DNA of 64,000 nucleotides. Origin: Thinopyrum elongatum. Lineage: Eukaryota > Streptophyta > Magnoliopsida > Poales > Poaceae. The translations under genes and the position numbers were made by a program. The stretch is from positions 107,459,201 to 107,523,200 of the forward strand of contig CM022300.1 in assembly GCA_011799875.1 (NCBI GenBank), given 5' to 3'. Numbering within the stretch: position 1 is the stretch's first letter; every line of letters begins with the position of its first letter. A model generated the notes under the pieces. That model was not told the DNA's origin. It did no database searches and saw only the letters and a list, made by a program, of their open reading frames with translations. Positions 23,908 to 34,892 of the stretch are shown here, piece by piece.

Positions 23908-24575
23908 ATGAGTTTGCCTTGCTCGGATCAAAGCATTAGGCCGAGGAAAATGAAGAATGCAAGTTTGCCTCCGGGGGTGGCAGTCCTGTGGTGTTGGTGT
24001 GGCGATCTTTGCAAGGTGAAGGAGGTGGCGGATTTTTCAGATTGGTTGGGCATGAAGTTTTTCATGTGCGCCAATTATGAGGAAGATCCACCCGTAGCTA
24101 GTTCAAAATACGACAAGCCTCTAGTATGCTTTAACCATCACGAATAGATATATTGTTGGTTTTTTGGTCGATTCTTTATTAACATTCTTGTTTTTGTTGT
24201 AGTCTCCTCCGCCTCTATGCATGTACTATCGTTGGATTGACACGGAGATGCCGACTTGGGCAGTCACTGAGATTCGTGAAAGAAGTCACCATGCATGGGA
24301 TAGTTTCTACGTGGAAGAGCGACGCGAAAAGGCGGAAGCAGAGGAGAAAGCAGAGCAAGAGAGAGAGTTAAAATAATACTATGCCGAGCAAAAGGGTTAC
24401 TTTTAGGATTTACTAAAGAAAAACAGGGAAGAGGCTCGTCGTATGGAGGAGCAGGAACGACAGCGAAAGGAGGCTCGTGAGGCAGAGAGAGAGAAAGAAA
24501 GAAAGGGTTCGTGAGGCCAAGGCAGCAGAAGAAGCTGGCGATGGAAAAGGAAAATATCCACGCTGGACTCAGTAG
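23908..24575 (+). pseudogene. GRF-type zinc-finger protein carried by the MULE, broken
   Basis: Exon 1 spans 23908-24123 and exon 2 about 24203-24575, joined by an intron with GTATGC and TTGTTGTAG sites in matching phase. The product starts MSLPCSDQ and has CWCGDLCK, then FFMCANY, then PPPLC after the splice. That is the spaced Cys pattern of plant GRF-type zinc fingers, followed by YRWIDTEMPTW and a long charged coiled-coil region rich in Glu, Lys and Arg. Such proteins are common in grass transposons, and their job is unknown to me. Exon 2 has in-frame stops at 24374 (TAA) and 24404 (TAG), and a frameshift near 24500 before the expected C-terminus (KGKYPRWTQ). No functional full-length product is expected. 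Confidence 0.75.
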
Positions 24576-25006
24576 ATACCTGTGGTAGTATTTTAAATTT
24601 CTTAATCGTTTGTATCTTAATTTTGACAGTTTAATGTAGCTTTATTTCACTAGTTAAATGTAGCTTTATTTCAATAGTACAATGTATCTTATTTTCAGTT
24701 GTACCGTGTCGTAATGAAAAAAAATAGTTTTGGAATAAAATGTGGCATTTTCTTGCCGTCATTTTCTTGCCCGCCATAAAATATTTCCGTTATTTTCTTT
24801 CCCGCCAATTTTTCCTTCTTTCCTTCTCTCCCCACCCGAAAACACTTTAATAATACAAACTAATTATCGAACGTCGTGCAACAACTACACCATCAAATTA
24901 AGATAGAACATAATGCCCTACAATAAGACAGTACAAACTAATAATGCAAGTACATCTGAATTAAACGGTAGAACAGAACTTAAAAACTAAAAATACAACT
25001 TAAAAA
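24576..25006. other. Spacer between convergent MULE genes
   Basis: AT-rich DNA with no ORF. TTTCCCGC occurs at 24798-24805 and a further GCCCGCCATAAA near 24768. It probably holds the 3' UTRs of the genes on both sides. Confidence 0.5.
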
Positions 25007-25486
25007 CTACATGAAGGCATCATCGTCATCCTCTGTCGATGCAGAACTCTTGCCCTTCGAGGATGCAAAACTCTTGCCCTTGGATGATGCAGAACTCTTG
25101 CCCTTCGACAATGCAGAACTCTTGCCCTTCGATGATGCGGTAGTTGTGGCCTTGGTGCTGGGCATGAAGATATCGTCTTCGTCCTTGCTGTCGGCAGTCC
25201 ATAAAAAAATATGTTTTGATGCAACCTTCAGGTGTGATTCACTCTTATGTTGTATCTTCTTCCATCTTTCATGCAACCTGAGAAGGTCTTTCCGTATCTC
25301 CTCAAAGGTCCTGGAAGGCCACCCACACCTAGATAATGCGTGACTCAACTCATTCATGAGGGTGTCACTACTGATGAGTTCATCCCATGGAACTATTCTA
25401 TTGTCTCTCTTGAAATTGGCGGCTAAACACAGAAGACATTGGGACATACTAGGGTGAAAACTACGATCAAAAGGATAACCGGACAT
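25007..25486 (-). CDS. Hypothetical 159-residue protein of the MULE with SKGKSSA repeats
   Basis: An intact ORF on the minus strand, start at 25486 and stop at 25007, with a TATA box (CCTATAAAAC) about 55 bp upstream. The first two thirds look like a small helical domain with conserved-looking Trp residues (VPWDELI, CGWPSRTFEEI, LHERWKKIQ). The spacing is reminiscent of Myb/SANT- or trihelix-like folds, but I cannot assign a family. The last third is a low-complexity tail with about five copies of (S/L)SKGKS(S/F)A and a run of Asp residues near the end. It is the only MULE gene without a break. It converges on the GRF gene. A role in transposition or DNA binding is only a guess. Confidence 0.6.
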   Translation of the reverse strand: MSGYPFDRSFHPSMSQCLLCLAANFKRDNRIVPWDELISSDTLMNELSHALSRCGWPSRTFEEIRKDLLRLHERWKKIQHKSESHLKVASKHIFLWTADSKDEDDIFMPSTKATTTASSKGKSSALSKGKSSASSKGKSFASSKGKSSASTEDDDDAFM

Positions 25487-25554
25487 CTTGACGAGACTAC
25501 GAGACTACACTGAAGTGTGTACCCACCTTAGTGTGGAGGGGGTTTTATAGGTTC

Positions 25555-25705
25555 AGAAGAGAAGAATAGGCGGGAACTCAGAAGCGGGAAAGTATGGCGG
25601 GAGATATAAGTGGGAAACATTGTTGCCGCCTGGTCCAGTAGCGGCAGGTGCCATGCGGGAACCGAGGGGGTCTTTTTTGTCATTCTGGTCGAGAGGTGAT
25701 CCGAT
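25555..25705 (-). repeat. Internal inverted copy of the MULE terminus
   Basis: Read on the minus strand, it has GGATCACCTCTCGACC, then AATGACAAAAAAGACCCCC, then CATGGCACCTGCCGC. This matches the left TIR order (GGACTACCT-like, TTGACAAAAAAGACCCCC, CACGTGGC..CTGCCGC). The outermost 40 bp or so of a full terminus are missing. Together with the left TIR it brackets the GRF and 159-residue genes. Confidence 0.65.
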
Positions 25706-25857
25706 ACAACACACTGCTGATGCTATATTTATTTCTCTAATTTAATGTTAGAATTTAGGTGCATTTTTATTTCAGCATACATAGATGTTTCTTACATAAA
25801 TCGAAAAGTCTGGAACTGACAGGTAGATACAATAGGTCGCACACGTAGATAGATGAA

Positions 25858-28504
25858 TCACCCTAGTCGACGACGGCCACCTGGCCTTTCCTTAGGACCG
25901 GAAAGCGTCAAGCGATTAGGTGGTCGAGTTACATGAAGACCACGACCGTACTCCCCTTCGGCTTCCTGTGTCTGCGACTCCTGCGTAGGTGGTGGAGTCT
26001 GGAATCCTTGTTGCGATCTTGATGCGTAATTGTAGGCGTATGGTTGTGACTCCTCGGGAATAAAAGATGGGCCAATAACGCCCCCTCCGAAGAAGTCTAT
26101 AACTAATGCTGTAACCGTGTCGCCATGATCATGTGATGCTCCCCGGATGCATGTGTTGAGGCCACGTTGGGTGTCCTCATCGTCCCATGTATGATCAGGT
26201 ATGTCCTGCACATAGAAACATTGTAAACAAACCGTTAGAGGATAATATATGATATCATTGTAAGTGCATTAAAAATGTAAACATGACTACCTGATCAGAT
26301 CCCTCGCCTCTATTGTCTGGCCATTGTTCGTCGTAGTGGTTTATCTTTGGGACACGAGTCTCCTCGAGCATGGAGATCCCTCACATGGAGAGATACGGCT
26401 GAGATCCCTCACCTTGGGTATATGCGCCATATCCTGGGTACGCATATGGGTTCGGGGAAAGAGTCTGCTCGGGCATCAAATCCAAGCCCGTGCCATGATC
26501 CTGAGATGTCTGCCCCTGACGAAGCTGCACCGAAGAAGAGCGATGCAGTGGAAGAGATGAGTCATGTCATGGCAATGTCGTTGTAGTACTCGGACCCTCC
26601 CCCCCACTGCCCATGGCTCGTATGCACCTCGCTCGGTCTGGACGACGGCGCCGCACTCGGTCTGGTTGACCTTGCTACCGGCATGTTGTATGCTCCAGTG
26701 ACAATGTCGTCGCCTCTACCGCATCTCAACTTTGTTGCCACGTAGTCTTGAATACGTTTGTATGTTGACTTCCGAGCTGGGCCCCGGGCCTGCATGCCTT
26801 CCCCCGCCATCTGCCCTACTTCGTTGCAAATTTCAAGCTAAACAATATTTGGTTGTTATTTGGTTGAAATGATTATGAAATGATGGACTTGAAAATTTTA
26901 CTTGTGATTACCAGGTGGTCACGATAGTAAGCTGCTGGCAGCTCAATATGTCCCTGCATCTGCTCCTCCTGTGTGAGATGTGTTGGCATCGTAGCTGGTT
27001 GACTGGTTAGGCTAGTACGCGTGCTGATGCAGTACCACTGCTTGTACGCTTGAGCTATACTTGCATCGTATGGTCTGCAAAATTAAATAATTATAGCAAC
27101 CTTTGTGATGAAAGCAAAGCATCTTCACGCATCGTATGGTCATCATAATAAAATAATTTAAATAAAATTTACCTAAGTTGATGCACTATATCTTGTAGCA
27201 CTTCATTTTCCCACTTGCGTACCCATTCAATGTTGTGTGCCCTCCAATCGTAACAACCCTTGCCCATATTGCTCAGCCTGCAAATTATGTAACAAAGTGT
27301 CAGTTTAGTAAATTAAAAAAGACACTAACTATTTAGGGAGGTCACATCTTACTTATGGGTTTCCTCGTTGATACATCTTGTAAAAGGTGGTGGAATCTCC
27401 TGATAGAGACCGAACTGTCTCATGATACGCTCTGGGTTGTAAGGCTCAACACACCACAGGAACAATAAGTTGCAGCGAGTCAGCCAGAATGCACTATCGC
27501 TCACGCATCCTGCTGTGATGGGTCGTATATTGAAGACCATCTCTAACTGCTCCTGAGTCCACGGGTTCCATGTGACTATTGACTCATCAATTATGTCAAA
27601 CTGCTGGTGGTATATAGGGTAACAACATTTCGCAATATTTGGAGACCATTTTTTCCGTGCCTTTGTCCACCTGCTGGTCATAGTTACACTGCTGCCCTCG
27701 CTACAGTCGTATGGGTGTATGGGATTTAGTATACAAGGTCGTTCAATAGGGAGGTATTCCCAGAACCACAACTGTAAAAACTCATAGGCGACACAAAGTA
27801 ACGGAGCTTTTTGTGTGAAAGAATTTTTTTGTGTGGCATCACACAAGCCTCTATATGTATGACATAGCATGGCAGAACCGAAGCTGTATTTTGGATGATG
27901 AGGTAAAGATTCATCTACCATATTCTCTACAATGTAGATGAGACCAGATTGAACTACGTCCCATGTGAATTTGGAAATAGAGTCTTTTCCTCGTCTCAGA
28001 ATCAGCGTAGCTAGATAAACTATGAAACTTTTTATGAAGCCAGGCGAGTGGGATGCCCCGAGGGCCACCAGAACGTTGTGATTCTGGCATTGTCATCCCA
28101 AGACGGGCTGAGATATTTAATGCCCAAGATGGAGACAGTCGTGGAGAGACTAACGGCTCACCTCTAATTGGTAGAGCAGTGATCATAAAAACGTCTTTCA
28201 GTGTAGGTGCAAACTCCCCAAAACGAAAGTGAAAGGTGTGGGTTTCAGGTCTCCACCGGTCAACGAGGGATGTCAAAAGGGATGGGTCCAAACGTAATTG
28301 GTCTTCGGATGATGTGAGCCTAGCATAACCATGTAGTCCATAAGCCTCAAGGTGAGGAATGAAAAAATTGTGTATTGACCATGTGTTCTTTATGGTTCAA
28401 AGTCTGAAAGTCTGAGGATCATTATCATTATTTGGGTTCAAGAATAGGTGGCAACAGTGGCCGGCATCATGGGGCCCCTGCAAAAGCACTGGCACTTCAG
28501 CCAT
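25858..28504 (-). pseudogene. Plant mobile domain (PMD) protein of the MULE, decayed
   Basis: Minus-strand exons: 28504-27353, 27277-27173, 27074-26912, 26837 to about 26290, and 26211-25858. Splice sites and phases agree for the first four joins. The start MAEVPVLLQGP follows an acceptor (TTTGTGTGCAG). The PMD core is clear: LVDRWRPETHTFHF, FAPTLKDVFMITALPI, PRGIPLAWL, YSFGSAMLCHTYRGLC. The middle exons give NMGKGCYDW and QAYKQWYC, and the last exon gives DIPDHTWDDEDTQRG and ends in a basic tail. PMD proteins include Arabidopsis MAIN/MAIL1 and many transposon-borne relatives. Breaks: TGA at 28397-28399, a frameshift within 27911-28068, and a stop or shift near 26562. The gene lies 233 bp downstream of MURA in the same direction, so the two may have shared a transcript. 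Confidence 0.8.
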
Positions 28505-28737
28505 AACCTGCACACAAACATAAAAATAAAAATAAACATCTGAAGACACAAATACAAATGCAAATTATCTGAAGACACAAATTAACTTAAAAATACAAAG
28601 AGATACAATTTACATTAATTATCTGAAGTTAACATCATGATTACAAAAATACAAAGAGATTCAATTTAAATTAAATATCTGAAGGTGCATCACGAGTACA
28701 AATATAAGTAGACATAATGAGTACAGATATATCAACA

Positions 28738-31283
28738 TCATGCGGTGTTGTTGGCTCGATACGGGCATTCCCTACGTGAATGCCCAGGACACCTGCAAAC
28801 GCGGCATCGCCTTAGTTCTCCCATCTGGCTATGGTCCATGTCATTCTGATGACGCCTAGACTGACGTCGTCCCTTGGCGGTTCTCATCAAGTCGGCATTC
28901 GGAACCCATTTTTGCCCATCTGGCCACAACATTTTGTAGTTCATATCAATGCCCCAGGCCCAGAACTCACCGTTCCAGGTGTTGTACAGATTGTACATGT
29001 TGAAGTACGGCGATATGTATGGCTCGACACTGATTTTTTGATCTGCAGCCGCCCGGAGGACATGACTGCAAGGGTAGCCCTCAAGCTTGGGCTTGTTGCA
29101 AGTGCACTCACACGACGTTGGGCCGAGGGTGACAGCTTGCTTTTTTGATCCTCTGTGGTGACCGCTAACATACTTGGCTCGCACATTGACCTCCCACTTA
29201 TTCCTAAGTGCGTCCACTTTCCTGCAGCCATGGCTTTGGGACTTCTTTGCTTTCTCGTCCAGATGTCTTTGCATCTTCTCGAACCATGGCTTGTTCAATT
29301 CAACTTGTGCATTGGTGACGGTGACCCTGTCTGCAAAGTATGACAGAGTCCGGTTCCAAGTTTCTTCAATTAGGGCCGTGATAGGCAGGGCTCGCACCCC
29401 TTTAAGAACACCATTGTACACCTCTGACATGTTGCTGGTCATTATTCCATACCGAGCCCCGGTGTCGTGAGCCTGCGCCCACTTTTACAAATCAGGGCAA
29501 TTCTCGCGGATCCACTGGCTCAAATTTATGGGCGTCCTACGACCCCTCCGGTCTTCTCTCCGCGGCAAGGCCGCGCGCTCGATCTCACCATTGATACCTG
29601 CTCAGATCGCATTCATTTTGGCTTCAGTTTTCTGCATGCACATCCTCTTGAATAACTTGAACCAATCCTTGTTTTTGAATTTGGAGTAAAAGTTTGCTGC
29701 CAAATGCCTCATGCACCACCTTCCCTCTAGATCAGGCCACCCCTACTCTTCTGACGACTCCTTAATTATGTCGAGGGCGCTTAATAATCCAGTGTTGCGA
29801 TCAGAGATGATGCAAACACCTTCATGCTCTTTCACGACACCCATCTTCAGGCAGCTCAGGAACCATAACCAGCTATCTTTGTTCTCGCTCTCGACCAGTG
29901 CAGATGCAATTGGAAGAAGCTGATTATTTGCATCTGCTGCAATCGCCACCAATAGTGTGCCCTTGTACTTTCCAGTGAGAAAGGTACCATCAACTGATAA
30001 TACCGGGCGACAGTGCCTGAAGGCTTGTATAGTCTGGGCGAATGCCCAGAATAAGCGGTCCAGGATTAGCTCACCCGGGTTTATTGGGTTTGGACGTTCT
30101 CTCCGCCAAACTTGAGTCCCCCTATTAGCACTTGCTATTTGATGAAGCATTCTGGGGGCATAAGAATAGGCCTCCTCATAGGTTCCATACAAGTTCTGAA
30201 ATATCTTTTCCTTCGCACGCCTAGCCTTGCTGTAGCTGACAGGGAAGCAAATCTGATCTTCTGCAGTTTTTTGCAAAGCCCTAATACTAATGTTGAGACT
30301 TTCCTGCACAATCGTTTCCATCTTCTATGCCACAAATCTTGCAGTCACATTGCAGTGATCTGAAAGAGTCCCAGTTTGCTCACAGCTATGCTCCACTATT
30401 TTTGTGATATGCCATGGCTGACATACCCTGGGCTTCAGTCTAGCGAGAACTCTTGCGTGGCAACCATTCGCAGAATGGATGCATATGACCTTCAACTCTT
30501 TTTTATCAGGCCGCTTCACTCTATGCTGGCGGTGGAGGGCGATTGCATAGCTATCTATTGCCTGGTAAGCAGACTTCTTGTCTGGGAAAACCTACCCAAC
30601 CTCCAGGCTCCCCGCTTCTAGGCCAGAAACAGAGTGAAATTCATTGGTGATGCTCATATCCTGTAAAAACCCAGGTTGCAGTGCTGCCGTGACCGCCCTC
30701 TGAGGAGGAACAACTTCTTCTTCGCTTGAGTCCGAAGACGCAGAAGAATGACCGTCATCGTCATCATCTAGCGCCTCCGACAATCCCTCCACGTGTTCGC
30801 TCATATCAACAGTCGCAGACCAATATCCTATGTCATACACTGCCTGGCCGCCTGTCGGTTCCGATGGGCCGGCGCTAGGGGCTGATGTGATGGCCAACTC
30901 GACCTCACCACCCCCGCTACTGCATCCGGCAACATCAGTGACAGAAATGAACTCGACATACACCATCGGCTGTCCAAACATTGAGTTATTGGGATTGCTT
31001 GCAAACCTCATGTACAACCCTCACGACTGATCACCTGTGACAGGCCGCAAACCCCAACGGGCAACTGTCCCGTCATTTCCTCCATCAACGACGAAGGCCT
31101 CCATTGTCATTTTCCCCCCTGCATCCCTGGGCCAAACACCGCTCGGATGCACCTTCTGACTGCTGTGTAACCCACGTTCACCATGTCTCTCACTACAACT
31201 GTAGTCGACCCGCACAAGGACACATCCACCCTGAAAGGACCGTCGCGTAAGACGTCCCCATAGTACACTAACTAATTTTCCAT
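28738..31283 (-). pseudogene. MURA-type MULE transposase, decayed
   Basis: About 848 codons, almost all in one minus-strand frame, from MEN at 31283 to the stop at 28738. Order: N-terminal region (VYYGDVLRDGPF, KMTMEAFVV, GLYMRFASN), an acidic linker with an Asp run, a MuDR-type domain (VFPDKKSAYQAI), the catalytic core, a SWIM zinc finger (CECTCNK...CSH) and a C-terminal CCHC knuckle (CRVCRCPGHSRREC). Candidate catalytic residues are Asp in SVDGTF (29989-29991), Asp in ISDRNTG (29800-29802) and Glu in NMSEVYN (about 29424). Premature stops are at 31272 (TAG), 31021 (TGA), 30592 (TAG), 30325 (TAG), 29743 (TAG), 29602 (TGA) and 29485 (TAA). There is one single-base frameshift in a G/A run near 31109-31118. 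The gene is inactive. Family length is usually 700-900 residues. Confidence 0.92.
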
Positions 31284-33200
31284 AGTACCTAACCAACATC
31301 CATATTTACATTTCAAATAATTAGTAACTGAATATTTATTATCAGTCGATTAAAACTCTAATTATAATAATACGATGAATTTTTTTATATTACCCGATTC
31401 TAAAAACATTTTCATATCATCCGATACAAATAATTTAATAACAATATTTCTGTTCGAAATAATTGATTCTTTTAGTATCAGTCGGTTAAAGGAATAACCG
31501 TATTTTCGTTACAATTATTCGGTTTGTTTTTAGAATCATTTGCTTGGACTCTAAACATAATAGTACGATAATAACATTTTAATATCATATGAGTTAAACA
31601 TTTGATATCTTTTGGTTTTAATAAATTTTTCATATCATACGATAATAATCATTTATTTACAAATAATAATATTCGCAGCGGCATGGACATCATTCACAAC
31701 AGTACATCAAATATAAAAAAATATTCACAAAATTACGGCGTCATTTATACCTCAGCTTCAATATGGATGTCATTGCAAATGCAATTAAGCATCACAATAG
31801 TTCGAATAAATATTCGTCACCAGTAATAAATGAACGGAGTCAACCTATTATCACATGAGCATAAATATTACACACAAATTTTTCTTTCTGCTATCAAAAG
31901 TATGAAAATAGCACTTGCATGCATGTGGTCATCACCTCAAAAGGGACAGCGAAGATCGAAACACAATTTCTTTAATCACGTCATCTCCTCCTTGTTTGCT
32001 ACTAAGATGATTTTTTACCTAATTACATACATCATTAAGTACATTAGCATGTAGTCTTAACATAGAAAATTTAGAATATTGTGACATAAGAAAGTAGACC
32101 TACGGTTTCCTAACTATACACTTATTAATAAACATACCACATGAAATAACATACCACATGCAATGACCAATTACAATACAAACTTTTTCTTAATTACCAT
32201 ATTCAGATCTTCTCGCATGTCAAACTAAATTTATGCATTTCAAAAGCCTAATGTTGATCTAACCGAACCTAAATGTTCAACAGAAGTACTAATTACGAAT
32301 TAATACTAATGGACGCAGCTAACATTAACACAACATCTTCAACCTACTCTTCTCAAAAAATAGTATAAATGCAACATATGTCGTTTGAAGTAATTTCTAA
32401 CGTCCAAGCACTAACATCGCATAGCTAATGACGAGCTAAAAGACTAACTAATTACCACCATGCATGCACAAAAGAAATCCATGTATTGCAAAGCTCATAC
32501 CTCGATCTTCCACTGCGTACTTCACTTCGCACGGCAAATCCTACTCCAGAAACTCCAAATGACTCCAAAAAGTGCTGAAATAATGCCTAAAACAACAGAG
32601 AATACACACTTAGGAACTAATCAAACAGAACAAAAACATCATGCATGCGAACGAAACCAACAAAAATGGATAGGTCTTACCTTAATCTATCTTTTCTTCA
32701 ACTTCACCATCTTCAAAATCAAACTCTAAATCGCCCAAAATCACGAGTGAAAGTGGCTACCGAGTTTTTATTTCTGTGTGTTCTTGTAGACTTAGATAGA
32801 GCAGAGAGGCAGAGAAGGCAACCAGACAGATTCGAGAGAGAGCGTCTGGCACGGAGCCGCGACTGTGCGTATAAAAAGAAGAGGAGCACTGTATTGTTGG
32901 CAGAACGAGCTACAACTCACCTACCGCGGCCTCGGATTCCAGCATCGTGGTGTCTCATCACACGCATCAACAACAACGCTGTTGGGCGGCATGCCTGAGT
33001 GCTGTCGCAACGGCTGCAGCAATAGACTGAAGTGGCAATCACGCAGTGCTTTAATTAGTGTCGTCTGCGTAGGAATAAGTACACAAGACGTCAAAGTTTA
33101 GGCGGGAATCTGATTCCAGAGCATCGGAACTTGTGGTTGAAAGCAAAACAAGGCGTGGCGGCAACAGAGGAGCACCGCAGAGTGTCCGCACAAGGCGTCA
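31284..33200. other. AT-rich non-coding arm of the MULE
   Basis: This stretch lies between the MURA start and the right TIR. It is strongly AT-rich with no recognisable gene. GGCGGGAA (reverse of TTCCCGCC) lies at 33101-33108. It should contain the MURA leader and perhaps 5' introns. Confidence 0.55.
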
Positions 33201-33229
33201 AAAATTCACCTACTGCACAACATCGGATT

Positions 33230-33669
33230 CCTGTGCGTGGGAATCTGTAACCTCCGTCGCAGCAATCAGCGCCGTCTGCAACAAGCGAGGCTGCCGGAGC
33301 GCATGCAGCAGCTACAGTGCTGCCGCCTCGTGCAGTGGCGGCATGGCCCGCCGTCTGGGCCCACGCGCAGAAGGAGCTGTCGGCCTGGTAGTGGCAGTAG
33401 CAGTGATGGCCGCCTCGTCGAGTGGCGGCAGGGCCCACCTGCCCTGCCCCGTTCCGTCCCGGCTTGAGCCTCTCCAAAAACACGTTTTACCCGGGCGGCC
33501 GCCTCCAGGTGTGGCGGCAGGGCCCACCGCCTCCAGGCACGGTAGCAGGTGCCACGTGTCGCCTGCCGCGCCTGGCGCCACGGCTGAGGGGGTCCTTTTT
33601 GTCAAATTGATCTGTAGGTAGTCCTTTTTGTCAATTCTGTTGGCTAGGGGGTCCTTTTGGACAAAAAAT
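33230..33669 (-). repeat. Right TIR of the MULE
   Basis: Inverted copy of the left terminus. It ends GGACAAAAAAT before the TSD. Similarity to the left copy fades near 33200-33230. The two TIRs differ enough to suggest an old insertion or exchange between family members. Confidence 0.9.
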
Positions 33670-33678
33670 CCTGAAACT

Positions 33679-34076
33679 TATGCCCCTGTTTGAAGTTTGA
33701 ACAGTCAGTCCAACGCTAGCCATCCATAACTATGTAGCATACAAAAATCCCTTATTTCCTTATTTCAAACATGCCAAACACGGTTTAGATGAAACTAGAT
33801 AAAATTTGACGGTAATGTTATTTGGCTGACGTTTGCTCGAGGGAATGGCAACTTTAGTTTTCAAATCGAACGGTTTTTATGCCAATTTATATTGTCACAA
33901 AAATGACAACTTTAGTTTGCAACCACGGCAAATCCAGACTAAACTTGCCATCCTCAGTAAATATAAATTGCCATGCGAAGCGGCGACAGGATAACCGTAC
34001 CGCGTGGCAATAATATGTGCGTTTGCCCATACGAGGTGCATTAATCACGCACGGGGATCAAGGGGACTGTTGATTA
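33679..34076. other. Former RPAC2 upstream DNA displaced by the MULE
   Basis: It follows the right TSD copy, so it was next to 23093 before insertion. No gene is recognised. Repeated GGCAA/TTGCCA words occur at 33840-33990, a pattern seen in degenerate grass DNA transposons. Confidence 0.45.
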
Positions 34077-34643
34077 AATGACCGTATCAAGGTACACGAT
34101 CTCCTCTATGACAAGACATGACGATGATGGGCCCGAACCCACTCATCCATGCTATGTTGACCGACGAGTCATGAGCACTGCGCATCCACGTGGTTCGATG
34201 GATGAGACCGGTCTGTGCTGCCAGAGCCAGGCTAGGATATTATCACGAGTCAAGCGTGGGAATACTTCGTGGCTAAGGAAAAACAGCGCGGGAAGATTTC
34301 CAACATCTAGATCGGCGCAAGAGCGACGAAGAGGTTACCAGAAGATAAAGAAGGACGTGACTACTCTTCTAATACGCTTGGGCGAACAAGACCTCAGACA
34401 AATGAGAATTCTTTAAACCGGTTTTCAAGACCGACGACCCAAGACGAAGAGACGTTTGGAATATCCGAGGAGCGTCTCTGACTTGAAGACTGGTTTAGGG
34501 GCTACTAACATTGTCCAGGATTAGGGTTTACTACGTCGTCTACCGGCCAGGTGGGTCGGGATGTGCACCCCCATGTCGGTTCACTAGCGGGCCAAGTAAA
34601 GGAAGCCCATGGCGCATAGAACCAATACTCCCAAAGACTTGAA

Positions 34644-34644
<1 letters not shown>
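34077..34644 (+). mobile_element. Gypsy 3' internal and LTR remnant
   Basis: Near 34480-34530 the order GAAGACTGGTTTAGGGGCTAC then CCAGGATTAGGGTTT resembles the polypurine tract and LTR start of common Triticeae gypsy elements (usual form CAGGGGCTACTGACGGAGTCC). Upstream reading frames are charged, as in a polyprotein C-terminus, but no domain is recognisable. The LTR is cut off at the TA repeat. Confidence 0.45.

Positions 34645-34694
<50 letters not shown>
34645..34694. repeat. (TA)n microsatellite
   Basis: About 25 uninterrupted TA units end the gypsy remnant. The tract directly precedes a terminal hairpin. Confidence 0.97.
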
Positions 34695-34697
<3 letters not shown>

Positions 34698-34822
34698 TAT
34701 TCGTCACCCTGGGTGATGAATAGTTATTCTTCACCCCTCTAAATTTTAACACCAATGCACCATAATTTTATATTTCATAAATTTTGTCTTATTTCAGACA
34801 TAAAAAGATACTCCAAAAGACT
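34695..34822. mobile_element. Truncated TA-targeting element end with a hairpin
   Basis: Immediately after the TA tract, ACTATTCGTCACCC is followed by its near-perfect reverse complement (34696-34724, one mismatch). An AT-rich 100-bp stretch then runs to a second CATA/TA tract. A hairpin adjoining a TA tract is the same arrangement as at the right end of the large element. Confidence 0.5.
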
Positions 34823-34892
34823 ATACATACATACATACATATATATATATATGCATATATATATATATATATATATATATACTATATATATA
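34823..34892. repeat. (CATA)n/(TA)n microsatellite at the left border of the large element
   Basis: Four CATA units are followed by interrupted TA runs up to 34892. A (TA)n tract also abuts the right border at 60762. Confidence 0.95.

Larger units (their letters stand above)
23103..33669 (-). mobile_element. Mutator-like element (MULE), autonomous-type but decayed
   Basis: A 10,567-bp element with long TIRs and a perfect 9-bp TSD, CCTGAAACT, at 23094-23102 and 33670-33678. The ends read GGATTTTTTTTGTCCAAAAG and the reverse complement of ATTTTTTGTCCAAAAG. It encodes a MURA transposase and a plant-mobile-domain protein in tandem on the minus strand. A GRF-type zinc-finger gene (+) and a 159-residue ORF (-) lie convergently near the left end. 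All but the last are broken. An additional inverted terminus at about 25555-25705 suggests a composite origin. Strand refers to the transposase. Confidence 0.93.
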
